64,000 nt of DNA from Gammaproteobacteria bacterium (GCA_020029535.1 JAIBJM010000002.1:1-64000), one strand, 5' to 3'; shown: positions 1 to 9,279, counted from the first letter of the stretch. A program made the numbers and translations. Notes: a model not told the origin generated them from the sequence alone.

Positions 1-1
1 C

Positions 2-2455
2 GTCACCGCTACGCCGGGTCAGGCGACCACCGATACGCAGGTGATCCCCGCTCCGATACTGACCGACGCCGAGAAGCTGCAGCTCGAACAGCTGATGGAG
101 CTGATCCGCTCGCGCAATCCGTACACACTGGATCGCAACGGCATGCTGCTGCTGCCGGGATTCACCGGCATCGCGCTGGCGGGTCTCAGCGATGAGCTGG
201 CCACCAAGCGCGTGGGTGCGGAGCCGGCGCTGCGCAACATAGCGGCCAAGCTGACGCGACTGCCGCTGCAGAAGATCGGCGACCGTGCGCTGAAGCCGTA
301 TGGATACGATCTGTTCGACGTGGATTCACCCAGTACCTTCGCGCCGTTCAACAATGCGCCAGTGCCGGCGGACTATGTGGTGGGACCGGGCGATGTGCTT
401 GTCGTGCAACTGTATGGTAGCCAGAACCGTAACGCGCACCTGAAAGTCAGCCGAGACGGCAATGTGAACTTTCCTGAACTGGGTCCGATTGCCGTGGGTG
501 GTCGCACCTTCAGCGCAGTTCGCAGCGATATCGAGGCGCGTGTCGCGCGGCAAATGATTGGCGCTCGTGCCAGCGTGAGCATGGGCGACACGCGCTCGAT
601 ACAGGTGTTCGCGCTGGGTGAGGCGAAGTATCCCGGCTCCTACACCATCAGCGGCCTGTCGACGATCACCAGTGCGCTGTATGCCTCCGGCGGTGTCAAG
701 CCCACCGGCTCGCTGCGCAACATCGAATTGAAGCGCCAGGGTCGCACCGTGCGGCAGTTCGATCTGTACGACATGCTGCTGAGCGGAGATACCTCGAACG
801 ATGCCAGCCTGCTGCCCGGCGACGCCATTTTCATTCCGCCGGTGGGCCCCACAGTGTCGATCGACGGCGAGGTGCGCCGTCCGGCCATTTATGAGCTGAG
901 GGGTGAGAGCACCGTGTCCGCGTTGATTGCCACCGCCGGTGGCTTCACCACCGATGCCGATAGCAGTCGTGCCGCGCTGACACGCGTCAATGAACAGCGG
1001 CAACGCGTCGTGGTCGACGTGGATCCTGCAGCCACCCAGGCGCTGCGGAATGGTGATGCGCTGCGCGTGATGCGGCTGCGCCCGACGCTGGATTCCGGCA
1101 TTTCGCTGCAGGGCGAGGTGTTCCGTCCCGGCAATTTCGCCTGGCGTCAGGGATTGCGCCTGACCGATGTGATCGCTTCGGTCGATGAACTCAAGCCCAA
1201 TGCGGATCCGCACTATCTGCTGATCCGGCGCGAGCTCGCGCCGGACCGGCGCATCGCAGTGGTGTCAGCCGATCTGACGGCGGCGCTGGCCAATCCTGCG
1301 TCTGCTGCCAATGTGGAGCTGGGTGCCAACGACCGCATTATCGTGTTCGATGGCGGATTGGGTCGCGAGCGTGTCATTCAGCCGCTGATGGATGAGATCC
1401 GCCTGCAGGCCAACCTTGCCACTCCGACACAGGTGGTCAATGCCAGCGGCCACGTCAAGGTGCCCGGCGATTATCCGCTGGAGGTCGGCATGCGAGTGTT
1501 CGATCTGATTCGCGCCGGCGGAGGCCTCGAAGATGCGGCCTATGGCGGTCGTGCCGAACTGTCGCGCTACGTCATCGAGGGAGGGCAGGCGCGCCGCACG
1601 CAGGTGATCGACATCGACCTGGCCGCCGTGCTGCGCGGCGATCCCGCCGCCAATCTGCCGCTGCAGCCCTTCGATGGCCTGTATATAAAGGAAATCTCCG
1701 GCTGGTCGGAACAGGAGCAGGTCACGCTGCGCGGCGAAGTGCGCTTCCCAGGCACCTATCCGGTCAAGCGCGGTGAATCGCTGCAGTCGGTGATCGAGCG
1801 CGCCGGCGGCCTGACCGACATGGCCTTCGTTGAAGGCGCCGTGTTCACGCGGCTGGAATTGAGGCTGCGCGAACAGGAACAGCTCGACCGCCTGGCCGAG
1901 CGCATGCGCAGCGATCTGGTGGCCGTGTCACTGATGGCCGCCCGCGCCAACCAGGTTGGCGCTTCGCAGACCTACACCATCGGGCAATCGTTGCTCGAAC
2001 AACTGAAGGCTTCGCGCGCCGTCGGCAGGCTGGTGATCGACCTGCCATCAGCCATGGCTGCGAAACCGGATTCGGCGCAGGACATCGTGCTGCGCAATGG
2101 CGATCAGCTGATCGTGCCCAAGCGCCGTCAGGAAGTGACGGTGCTGGGCGAAGTGCAGAACGTCACTTCGCATCTTTATGCCAACGGGCGCTCGCGCGAC
2201 GATTACATTGCATTGAGCGGTGGCACCACTCGCCAGGCTGATCGAAACAAGACCTATGTCGTGCGTGCCAATGGCAGCGTGGTGGCCAGTGGTTCGGGCC
2301 GGTGGTATCGAGGTGCCGCCACTGATATTCGTACCGGCGACACCATTGTCGTGCCACTGGATACCGAGCGCACACCGGCACTGCCGTTCTGGCAGTCCGT
2401 GACGTCGATTATCTACAACCTGGCAATTTCGGCGGCGGCGGTTGCCTCGTTCTAA
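2..2455 (+). CDS. SLBB-domain polysaccharide export protein (Wza-like), 5' end outside window
   Basis: This is an outer-membrane polysaccharide secretin of the Wza type, which carries polymer across the outer membrane. The frame is open from base 2, so the true start and signal peptide lie upstream; the first in-window start codon is GTG at 41. A Poly_export domain begins near residue 112 counted from that GTG (motif YVVGPGDVLVVQLYG). It is followed by several SLBB beta-grasp repeats, each with a GEVxxPGxY-like core (GEVRRPAIYEL, GEVFRPGNF, GHVKVPGDYPL, GEVRFPGTYPV, GEVQNVTSHLY). The C-terminus is hydrophobic. The many SLBB copies and the length (over 800 residues) place it in the long GumB/Wza-like class rather than with the roughly 380-residue E. 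coli Wza. The Wzz-like gene follows directly. Confidence 0.92.
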   Translation, partial: VTATPGQATTDTQVIPAPILTDAEKLQLEQLMELIRSRNPYTLDRNGMLLLPGFTGIALAGLSDELATKRVGAEPALRNIAAKLTRLPLQKIGDRALKPYGYDLFDVDSPSTFAPFNNAPVPADYVVGPGDVLVVQLYGSQNRNAHLKVSRDGNVNFPELGPIAVGGRTFSAVRSDIEARVARQMIGARASVSMGDTRSIQVFALGEAKYPGSYTISGLSTITSALYASGGVKPTGSLRNIELKRQGRTVRQFDLYDMLLSGDTSNDASLLPGDAIFIPPVGPTVSIDGEVRRPAIYELRGESTVSALIATAGGFTTDADSSRAALTRVNEQRQRVVVDVDPAATQALRNGDALRVMRLRPTLDSGISLQGEVFRPGNFAWRQGLRLTDVIASVDELKPNADPHYLLIRRELAPDRRIAVVSADLTAALANPASAANVELGANDRIIVFDGGLGRERVIQPLMDEIRLQANLATPTQVVNASGHVKVPGDYPLEVGMRVFDLIRAGGGLEDAAYGGRAELSRYVIEGGQARRTQVIDIDLAAVLRGDPAANLPLQPFDGLYIKEISGWSEQEQVTLRGEVRFPGTYPVKRGESLQSVIERAGGLTDMAFVEGAVFTRLELRLREQEQLDRLAERMRSDLVAVSLMAARANQVGASQTYTIGQSLLEQLKASRAVGRLVIDLPSAMAAKPDSAQDIVLRNGDQLIVPKRRQEVTVLGEVQNVTSHLYANGRSRDDYIALSGGTTRQADRNKTYVVRANGSVVASGSGRWYRGAATDIRTGDTIVVPLDTERTPALPFWQSVTSIIYNLAISAAAVASF

Positions 2456-2487
2456 GCGATTATTTGTGGCGTGAGGAGGATATCGGA

Positions 2488-3366
2488 TTGGAGTTCCGCG
2501 AAAGAGGCGATGGTACGCATGAGGTGGACCTGCTGCGGTTGTTGCTGATCGTGGCTCGCAGCTGGCGTTTCGTGCTGGTCGCAACCTTCGCAACGGGCGT
2601 GGCATTTGCAGCGGTCAGCTATCTGATCACCCCGATTTATAGAGGAGCAAGTGTGTTGATCCCCGCTCAGCGACAGGGCGGTGGCATTGGCGCCGCGCTT
2701 GGTTCACTGGGTGGGCTGGCCTCACTGGTGGGCATCGACATTGGCGGCAGCATGGGTGCTCAATCGGAGGAAGCGCTGGCTGTGCTGCAATCGCGGCAAT
2801 TCCTGCAGGACTTCATTCAGCAGCACCAGCTTATGCCGGAGCTGTTCGAGAAGCTTTGGCTGAAAGACCAACGTGCCTGGTCGGTACCCGCTGAAGATGT
2901 GCCGACGCCGGGTAGGGCGGTGAAGGCTTTCAGGAAGATCTTGTTTGTCGAGGAAGACAAGAAAACCGGTTTGGTGACCGTGGCCGTCGAGTGGCGCGAT
3001 CAACGGTTGGCGGCTGATTGGTCTAATGCGCTGGTTGCGGATCTGAATCGCGAAATGCGCCGGCGCACCGTACAGCGTACCGATGCCTATCTGAAGTATC
3101 TGCGCGACGAGCTTGTTCACACGGACACGGTGGCAACGCACGAGGCCATAAGTCGGCTGATCGAAGCACAGATCAATCAGCGAATGCTGGCCAACGTCAC
3201 CAGCGAGTATGTATTCAGGACGGTGGACAAGGCGCTGGCACCTGAAATACGGGATCGGGTACGTCCCAATCGACCGATGTGGGCGCTTGCAGGGCTGCTG
3301 GTCGGTTTGTTGCTGGGTGCCTTCACGGTTTTGGGAAGGCGCATCGTCGCCAGCCGCACGACTTGA
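2488..3366 (+). CDS. Wzz/GumC-type chain-length determinant protein
   Basis: This is an inner-membrane polysaccharide co-polymerase that sets chain length and works with the export protein just upstream. The N-terminus carries a membrane segment near residues 22-45. A Gly/Leu-rich periplasmic stretch follows, and a second membrane segment near residues 262-285 is preceded by the Pro-rich PNRPMW motif typical of Wzz. No tyrosine-kinase domain is fused, so this is the short form. I place the start at TTG 2488 because GAGGAGG (2473-2479) lies 8 bases upstream. An in-frame TTG at 2464 would add eight residues but has no ribosome site. It ends 38 bases before the heptose genes. Confidence 0.85.
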   Translation: MEFRERGDGTHEVDLLRLLLIVARSWRFVLVATFATGVAFAAVSYLITPIYRGASVLIPAQRQGGGIGAALGSLGGLASLVGIDIGGSMGAQSEEALAVLQSRQFLQDFIQQHQLMPELFEKLWLKDQRAWSVPAEDVPTPGRAVKAFRKILFVEEDKKTGLVTVAVEWRDQRLAADWSNALVADLNREMRRRTVQRTDAYLKYLRDELVHTDTVATHEAISRLIEAQINQRMLANVTSEYVFRTVDKALAPEIRDRVRPNRPMWALAGLLVGLLLGAFTVLGRRIVASRTT

Positions 3367-3404
3367 CGGCGCTACGGCAATTCTCGCGCAGGAACCGTCA
3401 TTGA

Positions 3405-3968
3405 ATGAACTTGCCGCGGCCCGCTCTATTTCTGGACCGAGATGGCGTAATCAATGTCGATCATGGCTATGTGCATCGCCAGGAAGATTTCATCTTTGTC
3501 GAAGGAATTCACGAGCTGATACGTGCAGCCAATGCGCACGGGTATGTTACGGTAGTGGTGACAAACCAGGCTGGTATCGCTCGCGGCATCTATACGGAAC
3601 AGCAATTCCTGGAGTTGACGAAATGGATGTGTGAGCAATTGGCGCGCGAAAATGCCCATGTGGACAAGGTCTATTACGCGCCATCTCATCCTACCGAAGG
3701 CATGGGCAGGTACCGTAGAGAAGATTTCTTGCGCAAGCCGAATCCCGGAATGATTCTCCAGGCCAAGGCAGAATTGCATCTCGACGTTGGCAATTCGGTT
3801 CTGGTCGGCGACAAGTATTCCGATATCGAGGCGGGGATCGCAGCTGGAGTGGGGTGCAATGTGTTGCTTGGCACTCGTGTCAAGCAGATGTCGTTCGAAT
3901 GCTGTCACGCATCATCGCTCGCGGAAGTGATGAAGCTTCTGTCTGCACCAGAGCTTCGTAAAAAATGA
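3405..3968 (+). CDS. gmhB: D-glycero-D-manno-heptose 1,7-bisphosphate phosphatase (GmhB family)
   Basis: This HAD-superfamily phosphatase removes the 7-phosphate (or the 1-phosphate, depending on anomer) from heptose bisphosphate in nucleotide-heptose synthesis. HAD motif I is FLDRDGVIN at residues 9-17, with the two catalytic Asp residues. Motif II is VVTNQAGIARG, motif III includes RKPNPGM, and motif IV is GDKYSDIEAG. The 187-residue length is normal for GmhB. The Zn-loop Cys cluster of E. coli GmhB is not evident. The stop overlaps the following guanylyltransferase start by four bases, so the two are translationally coupled. The HddC/HddA neighbours suggest the alpha-anomer (GDP-heptose) branch. 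Confidence 0.88.
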   Translation: MNLPRPALFLDRDGVINVDHGYVHRQEDFIFVEGIHELIRAANAHGYVTVVVTNQAGIARGIYTEQQFLELTKWMCEQLARENAHVDKVYYAPSHPTEGMGRYRREDFLRKPNPGMILQAKAELHLDVGNSVLVGDKYSDIEAGIAAGVGCNVLLGTRVKQMSFECCHASSLAEVMKLLSAPELRKK

Positions 3969-4672
3969 AACTGCTGGTTTTAGCCGGGGGATTTGGTACT
4001 CGTCTGCGTTCAGCAGTACCGGATGTGCCGAAGGCAATGGCACCTGTCGCAGGCTTGCCATTTCTGCGTCTGCAACTTGAAAACTGGATCGCCCAAGGCG
4101 TCAAGTCGTTCGTGCTGCTGTTGTACGATCAGGCAGAATCGATAAGTACATTCGTCCGCAGCGAACGCGAAGGTTTGCTGCGTCAATGCGAAATGGAGCT
4201 GCTTACGGAACCTGTGGCACTGGGTACCGGCGGCGCGGTGGCCAACGCAGTCGCGCAGCTCAATCTCAAAGGCGATTTTCTGTTGATAAACGCGGACACC
4301 TGGTTGGGTGACGGCATCGCCCGTCTGGGGCATGCACTTGCGCCAACTGTGGCCGCAGTCGAAGTTCCCGATACCTCCCGCTATGGCGAACTGATTTTCG
4401 GTGCAGATGATCTGGTCACGGCTTTCGCGGAGAAGCGCCCGGGAAGCGGTCGCGGTTGGATCAATGCAGGACTGTGTCGCCTGTCCGCGGATCTGTTCTG
4501 GAATTGGAATGGAGATGCCTTTTCCATGGAGGCGAAGTTGTTTCCTCAATTGGTTGCCGCCGGGAAGCTGCGGGCGGTCCGTTTAACTGCCGACTTTGCT
4601 GATATCGGCGTTCCCGCCGACTATCTGTCGTTCTGTCGTCGGTTGGAAGCGAACAGGAAGGGTCTGCAGTGA
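3965..4672 (+). CDS. hddC: D-glycero-alpha-D-manno-heptose 1-phosphate guanylyltransferase-like nucleotidyltransferase
   Basis: This NTP_transferase-fold enzyme should activate heptose 1-phosphate as GDP-heptose. The signature LAGGFGTRL is at residues 6-14, followed by the PKAMAPVAGLPFL substrate loop. The metal-binding Asp lies in LLINADTW. The family is certain, but the specificity is inferred from the neighbours (GmhB before; HddA and GmhA after). At 235 residues it has only the catalytic domain. The CBS pair that accompanies some relatives, such as PtmE-type enzymes, is instead at the N-terminus of the next gene. It overlaps both neighbours by four bases. Confidence 0.82.
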   Translation: MKLLVLAGGFGTRLRSAVPDVPKAMAPVAGLPFLRLQLENWIAQGVKSFVLLLYDQAESISTFVRSEREGLLRQCEMELLTEPVALGTGGAVANAVAQLNLKGDFLLINADTWLGDGIARLGHALAPTVAAVEVPDTSRYGELIFGADDLVTAFAEKRPGSGRGWINAGLCRLSADLFWNWNGDAFSMEAKLFPQLVAAGKLRAVRLTADFADIGVPADYLSFCRRLEANRKGLQ

Positions 4673-6051
4673 GTGTTGAATTATTCAAGATCCCGGCAGG
4701 AGCTTCGCTGCGCGATGCGTTGACGGCAATTGAGCGCAACCATCACGGCATAGTGTTCTGCGTTGACGATACGGATGTGGTGACTGCGGTTGCAACAGAT
4801 GGCGACATCAGAAGGAGACTGCTGGCCGGCGGCACCCTGGATGACAAGATCATCTCCTGTGCGAACAGGGATTTCGTTTGGGAGCCGGTGGGAGCTTCCC
4901 GGGAGGCCTTGTTAAAGAAACTGGATCACAGAATCAGGGTCATTCCGCTGCTCGACGAGCGCCACAGGTTGAGCGACATCGCCAGCCATGATCGTTTGCC
5001 GTTGCAATGCGAAGAGCGTATTTATGCGAGAGCCCGATCGCCAGTGAGAATCAGTTTCGGTGGTGGAGGCTCCGATCTGACGCATTATTTTTCCGGCGCC
5101 GTAGGGGCCGTCATCAACACCACGGTATCGCTCTACAGTCACGCCACACTGCGCTTGAGGGACGACAGCAAGGTCGCCATCCATTCCAGTGATCTGGGTC
5201 AAGTGTTGATGGCAGACGATTTACTTGGCGCGCTGCAGATTTCTGGTCAATTCGGGCTGCTGCAGGCGCTGTTGCGGGCGATCCAGCCGAATTTCGGATT
5301 CGAGCTTTACCTGAATTCAGACTTTCCAATGCGTTCGGGGTTGGGAGGTTCAGCGGTTGTGTCAGCAGCAGTACTGGGCTGCTTCAACCAGTTTCGACGT
5401 GACAAGTGGGATTTGCACGAGCTCGCGGAGCTGGCATTCCAGGCAGAGCGGCTGCACTTGGGGATTGCCGGCGGTTGGCAGGATCAATATGCAACGGTAT
5501 TTGGCGGATTCAACTTCATGGAATTCCGCATGGATCAAAACGTCGTGCATCCATTGAGAATTCCGCAGGATGTAGTGCTGGAACTGGAGGAAAGTCTGCT
5601 GTTGTGCGATACGGGCATTGCGCACGATTCTGGTGAAATCCATCAAGATCAGCGTCGAAGCATGCAGCAGGAGACCGTACAGAAGAGCGTTCAGGGCAAC
5701 GTGGAGTTGTGCTATCGAATGCGTAATCAGTTGCTGCGCGGCCAGTTGACGCAGTTTGGTATGTCTCTTCATGAAGCATGGCTGCTTAAACGTCAACTAA
5801 GCGATCGGATTTCATCGCCCCATCTTGATCGGATCTACGACAATGCGCTTGCCAATGGCGCCCTTGGCGGCAAGTTGCTGGGGGCCGGTGGTGGCGGGTT
5901 CTTTCTGTTCTACGTGCCGCCGTTCCGCAAGCATGGTCTGATTGATAGTCTTCAGCGCGCAGGCTTGCATGTCAGGCCCTTCCGTTTCGAACCTGAAGGA
6001 CTGCGTGCATGGACAGCGCGTGACCGCGGGAATCAGGTACCGGTCGCATGA
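4669..6051 (+). CDS. hddA: CBS-domain / GHMP kinase fusion: D-glycero-alpha-D-manno-heptose 7-phosphate kinase-like
   Basis: This GHMP-family sugar kinase is expected to phosphorylate D-glycero-D-manno-heptose 7-phosphate at O-1. The kinase domain starts near residue 118 (RARSPVRISFGGGGSDL). It contains the ATP-loop motif SGLGGSAVVSAAV and ends with the motif LGGKLLGAGGGGFFLFY. Residues 1 to about 113 look like a CBS pair (GIVFCVDDTDVVTAVATDG and RVIPLLDERHRLSDIAS), which HddA proteins of about 340 residues usually lack. GTG 4669 is supported by AGGAAGG seven bases upstream and by overlap with the hddC stop. The CBS part may sense a nucleotide or simply be a relic of a rearranged CBS-nucleotidyltransferase; which of these applies is inference. 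Confidence 0.85.
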   Translation: MSVELFKIPAGASLRDALTAIERNHHGIVFCVDDTDVVTAVATDGDIRRRLLAGGTLDDKIISCANRDFVWEPVGASREALLKKLDHRIRVIPLLDERHRLSDIASHDRLPLQCEERIYARARSPVRISFGGGGSDLTHYFSGAVGAVINTTVSLYSHATLRLRDDSKVAIHSSDLGQVLMADDLLGALQISGQFGLLQALLRAIQPNFGFELYLNSDFPMRSGLGGSAVVSAAVLGCFNQFRRDKWDLHELAELAFQAERLHLGIAGGWQDQYATVFGGFNFMEFRMDQNVVHPLRIPQDVVLELEESLLLCDTGIAHDSGEIHQDQRRSMQQETVQKSVQGNVELCYRMRNQLLRGQLTQFGMSLHEAWLLKRQLSDRISSPHLDRIYDNALANGALGGKLLGAGGGGFFLFYVPPFRKHGLIDSLQRAGLHVRPFRFEPEGLRAWTARDRGNQVPVA

Positions 6052-7940
6052 AGTTTGCAATCGACAAACACATTATCGGCGGTGGCCGAACCTACGTTAT
6101 CGCTGAAATTGGTAATAACCATAATGGCAGCTTTGAGCGTGCCATTCAGATGATCGACGAAGTTGTGGAAATCGGAGCGGACTGCGCCAAGTTCCAGATG
6201 CGCCATCTGAGCGACGTGTATCGAGCGCGCGCCCTGAGAAAGGACGGCGAAGATCTCGGTACAGAGTACATTGTGGACCTGCTGCGGCGCTTTGAGCTTG
6301 GTGTCGACGATCACCTGCGTTTGGCCCGTTACTGTCGGCAGCGGAATATTACCTACCTGTGCACTCCATGGGATTTGCGAAGCGTTGACGTGCTTGAAGG
6401 ATTTGGAGTGCCAGCCTACAAAGTGGCCTCCGCGGACCTTACTAATATTCCATTGCTGGAAGAACTTGCGCGCACCAGAAAACCGTTGATCCTTTCCACT
6501 GGCATGAGTACGGAGGAAGAAGTGCTCGCCATTGCGGCGCTCCTGCAAGCTCAGCAACTGGATTTCATATTTCTTCATTGCAACAGCACCTATCCGGCGC
6601 CGTTGCATGACATCCATCTGCGATGGATGGAGCGATTGCGCAAGATTCACCCGCTAGTCGGATACTCCGGGCATGAACGTGGTATCAACGTGTCATTGGC
6701 CGCAGTCGCCATGGGGGCCTGTGTCATTGAGCGCCATTTCACGCTGGATCGGGAAATGGAGGGACCGGATCATGCTGCCAGCCTGACTCGAACCGAGTTC
6801 GCGCGTCTGGTTGCAGGCATTCGGGAAATTGAAGAGGCGCTAGGCGAAGGTGGGAAGCGTCATCTGTCGCAGGGGGAAATGATAAATCGGGAGAATCTGG
6901 GAAAGAGTCTGGTGGCAAGTCGCGCACTGTGTGCCGGGACGGTAATCGCCGCGGGCGATATCAGCGTGCGAAGCCCTGGCCAGGGACTGTCGCCGTTGCA
7001 TTTGTCGGCGTTGATGGGCCGTACCCTCCGGCGAGACATGATTACCGAAGATTTCTTCTACAATTCGGATTTGACTGACCGGCGTGTAGAGCCGCGAGCT
7101 TACCGCTTCTCCCGCCCGTGGGGTGTGCCTGTCCGCTATCACGATTTTCGCGAGTATGCGGCACGCATCCAGCCGGATCTTTTTGAATTCCATCTTTCGT
7201 ATTCGGACATGGAGCTTGATCCGGGCGCGTATTTGGACGGACCGTATACGGCGGGTTTTGTGGTGCATGCTCCAGAGCTGTTCGCCGGCAGCAAGCTGAT
7301 GGATCTCGCGAGCCGCAGTGAGGATTACCGTGCGGAGTCCATCCGCGAGACGCAACGAGTAGTGAATATTACGCGTGAGCTTAAGCAATATTTCCCCGGT
7401 ACCGCGAAACCGCTCATTGTCGCGAATATTGGCGGTTTTACGATGGATGGGCCATTGCCGCCGGCTGAGGTGGCAGCCTGCTATGGACGTTTCTCAAGCA
7501 GTCTGAAGCAGCTGGATCTCGACGGGGTGGAGCTCATTCCGCAAACAATGGCACCATTCCCGTGGCACTTTGGCGGTCAGCGATTTCAGAATCTGTTTGT
7601 GAGAATTGAAGAGATACTCGAATGGTGTACGCATTTGAAGTTGCGCATGTGTTTTGACGTGTCTCACAGCTTGCTGACATGCAATCGATTCGCTTTGGAT
7701 TTTTACGACTTCGCGACGAAGATTGCGCCGCTGACCGCCCATCTGCATTTTGGCGATGCCAGGGGGGTTAATGGTGAAGGGCTGCAGATCGGGGAAGGCG
7801 AGATCGACTTCTCTCGCCTTGCGGGTATTCTTGCTCAAGGCTGCCCTGCAGCATCATTCATTCCGGAAATCTGGCAGGGCCACAAGAATGGAGGGGAGGG
7901 ATTCTGGATTGGCTTGGAGCGCCTGGAGAGGGTGCTGTGA
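6048..7940 (+). CDS. NeuB-family ulosonic acid synthase fused to a C-terminal TIM-barrel domain
   Basis: NeuB-family enzymes condense phosphoenolpyruvate with an aldose to give nonulosonic acids (sialic, legionaminic or pseudaminic). Residues 1 to about 270 are the NeuB barrel: IAEIGNNHNGSFERA near residue 18, KFQMR, STGMST, HCNSTYPAP, GYSGHERG and ERHFTLDREMEGPDHAASL. A SAF (antifreeze-like) domain follows at about 285-345 (ENLGKSLVASRAL). From about residue 365 to 630 comes a second barrel resembling sugar-phosphate isomerase/AP endonuclease 2 proteins (FELHLSYSDMEL-like start, FDVSHSLLTCNR, HLHFGDARG). Normal NeuB proteins are about 340 residues. It sits between the hddA and gmhA-like genes and overlaps both. 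The substrate is unknown; the context allows a heptose-derived or hexosamine-derived aldose. Confidence 0.87.
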   Translation: MKFAIDKHIIGGGRTYVIAEIGNNHNGSFERAIQMIDEVVEIGADCAKFQMRHLSDVYRARALRKDGEDLGTEYIVDLLRRFELGVDDHLRLARYCRQRNITYLCTPWDLRSVDVLEGFGVPAYKVASADLTNIPLLEELARTRKPLILSTGMSTEEEVLAIAALLQAQQLDFIFLHCNSTYPAPLHDIHLRWMERLRKIHPLVGYSGHERGINVSLAAVAMGACVIERHFTLDREMEGPDHAASLTRTEFARLVAGIREIEEALGEGGKRHLSQGEMINRENLGKSLVASRALCAGTVIAAGDISVRSPGQGLSPLHLSALMGRTLRRDMITEDFFYNSDLTDRRVEPRAYRFSRPWGVPVRYHDFREYAARIQPDLFEFHLSYSDMELDPGAYLDGPYTAGFVVHAPELFAGSKLMDLASRSEDYRAESIRETQRVVNITRELKQYFPGTAKPLIVANIGGFTMDGPLPPAEVAACYGRFSSSLKQLDLDGVELIPQTMAPFPWHFGGQRFQNLFVRIEEILEWCTHLKLRMCFDVSHSLLTCNRFALDFYDFATKIAPLTAHLHFGDARGVNGEGLQIGEGEIDFSRLAGILAQGCPAASFIPEIWQGHKNGGEGFWIGLERLERVL

Positions 7941-8545
7941 GTGTTGATCCTCCGGTGCTTGCGGAAATTCGTCGGCAGATAGAGGTATCCATCTCCGTCA
8001 AGCGGGCGGTGCTCGATGACAATCTGCTGCTGTCGCAGCTCAATAAGCTGACAGAGCTCTGTATCCGTACCTTGCGCGGTGGAGGCAAGGTGGTGTTCGC
8101 CGGAAATGGCGGAAGTTTCGCCGATGCCCAGCATCTTTCTGCCGAGTTCACTTCGCGGTTCCTGTTTGATCGGGCACCTCTGCCATCGCTTGCACTGGGC
8201 ACAAACAGCTCGGCAATTACCGCAGTAGGTAACGACTACGGGTACGAACAGGTATTCGCACGCGAGCTGACTGCAGTCGCTGGTCCCGGCGATTTGTTCA
8301 TCCCGCTGTCCACCAGCGGAAACAGCGCAAATATTCTCTCAGCGGCAAGAGTTGCCAGGCAGCGGAACGTTCCCACCATGGCGTTTACCGGTGCCAGTGG
8401 CGGCAAGTTATCCGGCATTTGTGAATGTTTGCGCGTGCCGTCGCAAGAAACGCCGCGCATTCAGGAATGCCATATTCTGCTGGGGCACATCTTGTGCGGT
8501 CTTGTGGAGCGTGCTCTGTTTGCAGAACCTGGAGATGGCCGATGA
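7937..8545 (+). CDS. gmhA: SIS-domain phosphoheptose isomerase (GmhA family)
   Basis: This cytoplasmic isomerase converts sedoheptulose 7-phosphate to D-glycero-D-manno-heptose 7-phosphate, the first step of the heptose pathway. The SIS signature is visible: GNGGSFADAQHLSAEF near residues 56-71 and LSTSGNSANI near 118-127. Catalytic-type Glu and His residues appear in QECHILLGHILC near the end. The 202-residue length fits GmhA. GTG 7937 overlaps the stop of the NeuB fusion, and the gene's own stop overlaps the next ATG, so translation is coupled. With GmhB, HddC and HddA it completes the GDP-heptose enzyme set. Confidence 0.88.
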   Translation: MSVDPPVLAEIRRQIEVSISVKRAVLDDNLLLSQLNKLTELCIRTLRGGGKVVFAGNGGSFADAQHLSAEFTSRFLFDRAPLPSLALGTNSSAITAVGNDYGYEQVFARELTAVAGPGDLFIPLSTSGNSANILSAARVARQRNVPTMAFTGASGGKLSGICECLRVPSQETPRIQECHILLGHILCGLVERALFAEPGDGR

Positions 8546-9279
8546 AACGGGCGGTGCTGATCATTCAGGCGCGCATGGGATCCAGTCGATTGCCGGGCAA
8601 GTCGATGATGGACCTGGCGGGGGCGCCGTTGGTCGGTCGCATTCTGGAGCGCGTCAAGCGTTGTCGGCGATTCGATCAGGTGGTTCTCGCGATTCCTGAC
8701 ACCAGACAAGATGCGGTGTTGCGCGATCTCGGTAACAGCTATGGAGTGCCAGTATTCGCCGGTTCGGAAGATGACTTGGTCGAGCGTTATTATCAAGCCG
8801 CCCGCGCCTTCCGCGCAGATATTGTGGGGCGTTTGCCCGCCGATAACGCAACGCCGGAGCCGGCGGAGATTGACCGTATTCTGGAGCATCATCGTTCGCT
8901 GGGCCGGCCTGGTTTCTCCTCCAATCTTTCGGTTATCGATGATTCTGGTTATCCGGACGGAATCGGTGCGGAGGTTTTTGATTTTTCATTGCTGGAGGAG
9001 GCGCGGGCCCGCCACTTTGCCGCACGTCAGCGCGAGCATGTGCACTTGAACTTCTATGACTACGGCGCCCGCCGCGCCGTGGATGCAGACTGGTGTCCGA
9101 TCAGCACTGTCCGATGCCCAGTCGAATTCCGTCGCCCGGATCTTGTATTGGATGTGAATACACCATCGCAATATGAATTCATGCGTCAGCTGTACACGTA
9201 CCTCTATCCGCGGAACCCGAATTTCCATATCACTGACGTCATTCGCTGGCACGACGAAGTCTATCAATCGGTCCGTTGA
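8542..9279 (+). CDS. CMP-sugar synthetase-like cytidylyltransferase (SpsF/NeuA superfamily)
   Basis: This CTP_transf_3-type enzyme is likely to activate the ulosonic acid made by the NeuB-like neighbour as a CMP-sugar. The nucleotide-binding signature is IIQARMGSSRLPGKSMM at residues 7-23, followed by LAIPDTRQDAVL and GRLPADNATPEP, where the metal Asp would sit. SpsF-type relatives occur beside spsE/neuB genes and are poorly characterised, so a glycosyltransferase role has also been suggested for the family. I use ATG 8542, which overlaps the gmhA stop and has GGAG about seven bases upstream. A longer reading from 8425 would run inside gmhA and is not credible. Confidence 0.8.
   Translation: MKRAVLIIQARMGSSRLPGKSMMDLAGAPLVGRILERVKRCRRFDQVVLAIPDTRQDAVLRDLGNSYGVPVFAGSEDDLVERYYQAARAFRADIVGRLPADNATPEPAEIDRILEHHRSLGRPGFSSNLSVIDDSGYPDGIGAEVFDFSLLEEARARHFAARQREHVHLNFYDYGARRAVDADWCPISTVRCPVEFRRPDLVLDVNTPSQYEFMRQLYTYLYPRNPNFHITDVIRWHDEVYQSVR

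Noticed and set aside
4669..5010. A separate small CBS-domain gene before the heptose kinase
   Set aside because: The frame is continuous into the kinase domain, with no internal start that has a ribosome site, so it is a fusion.
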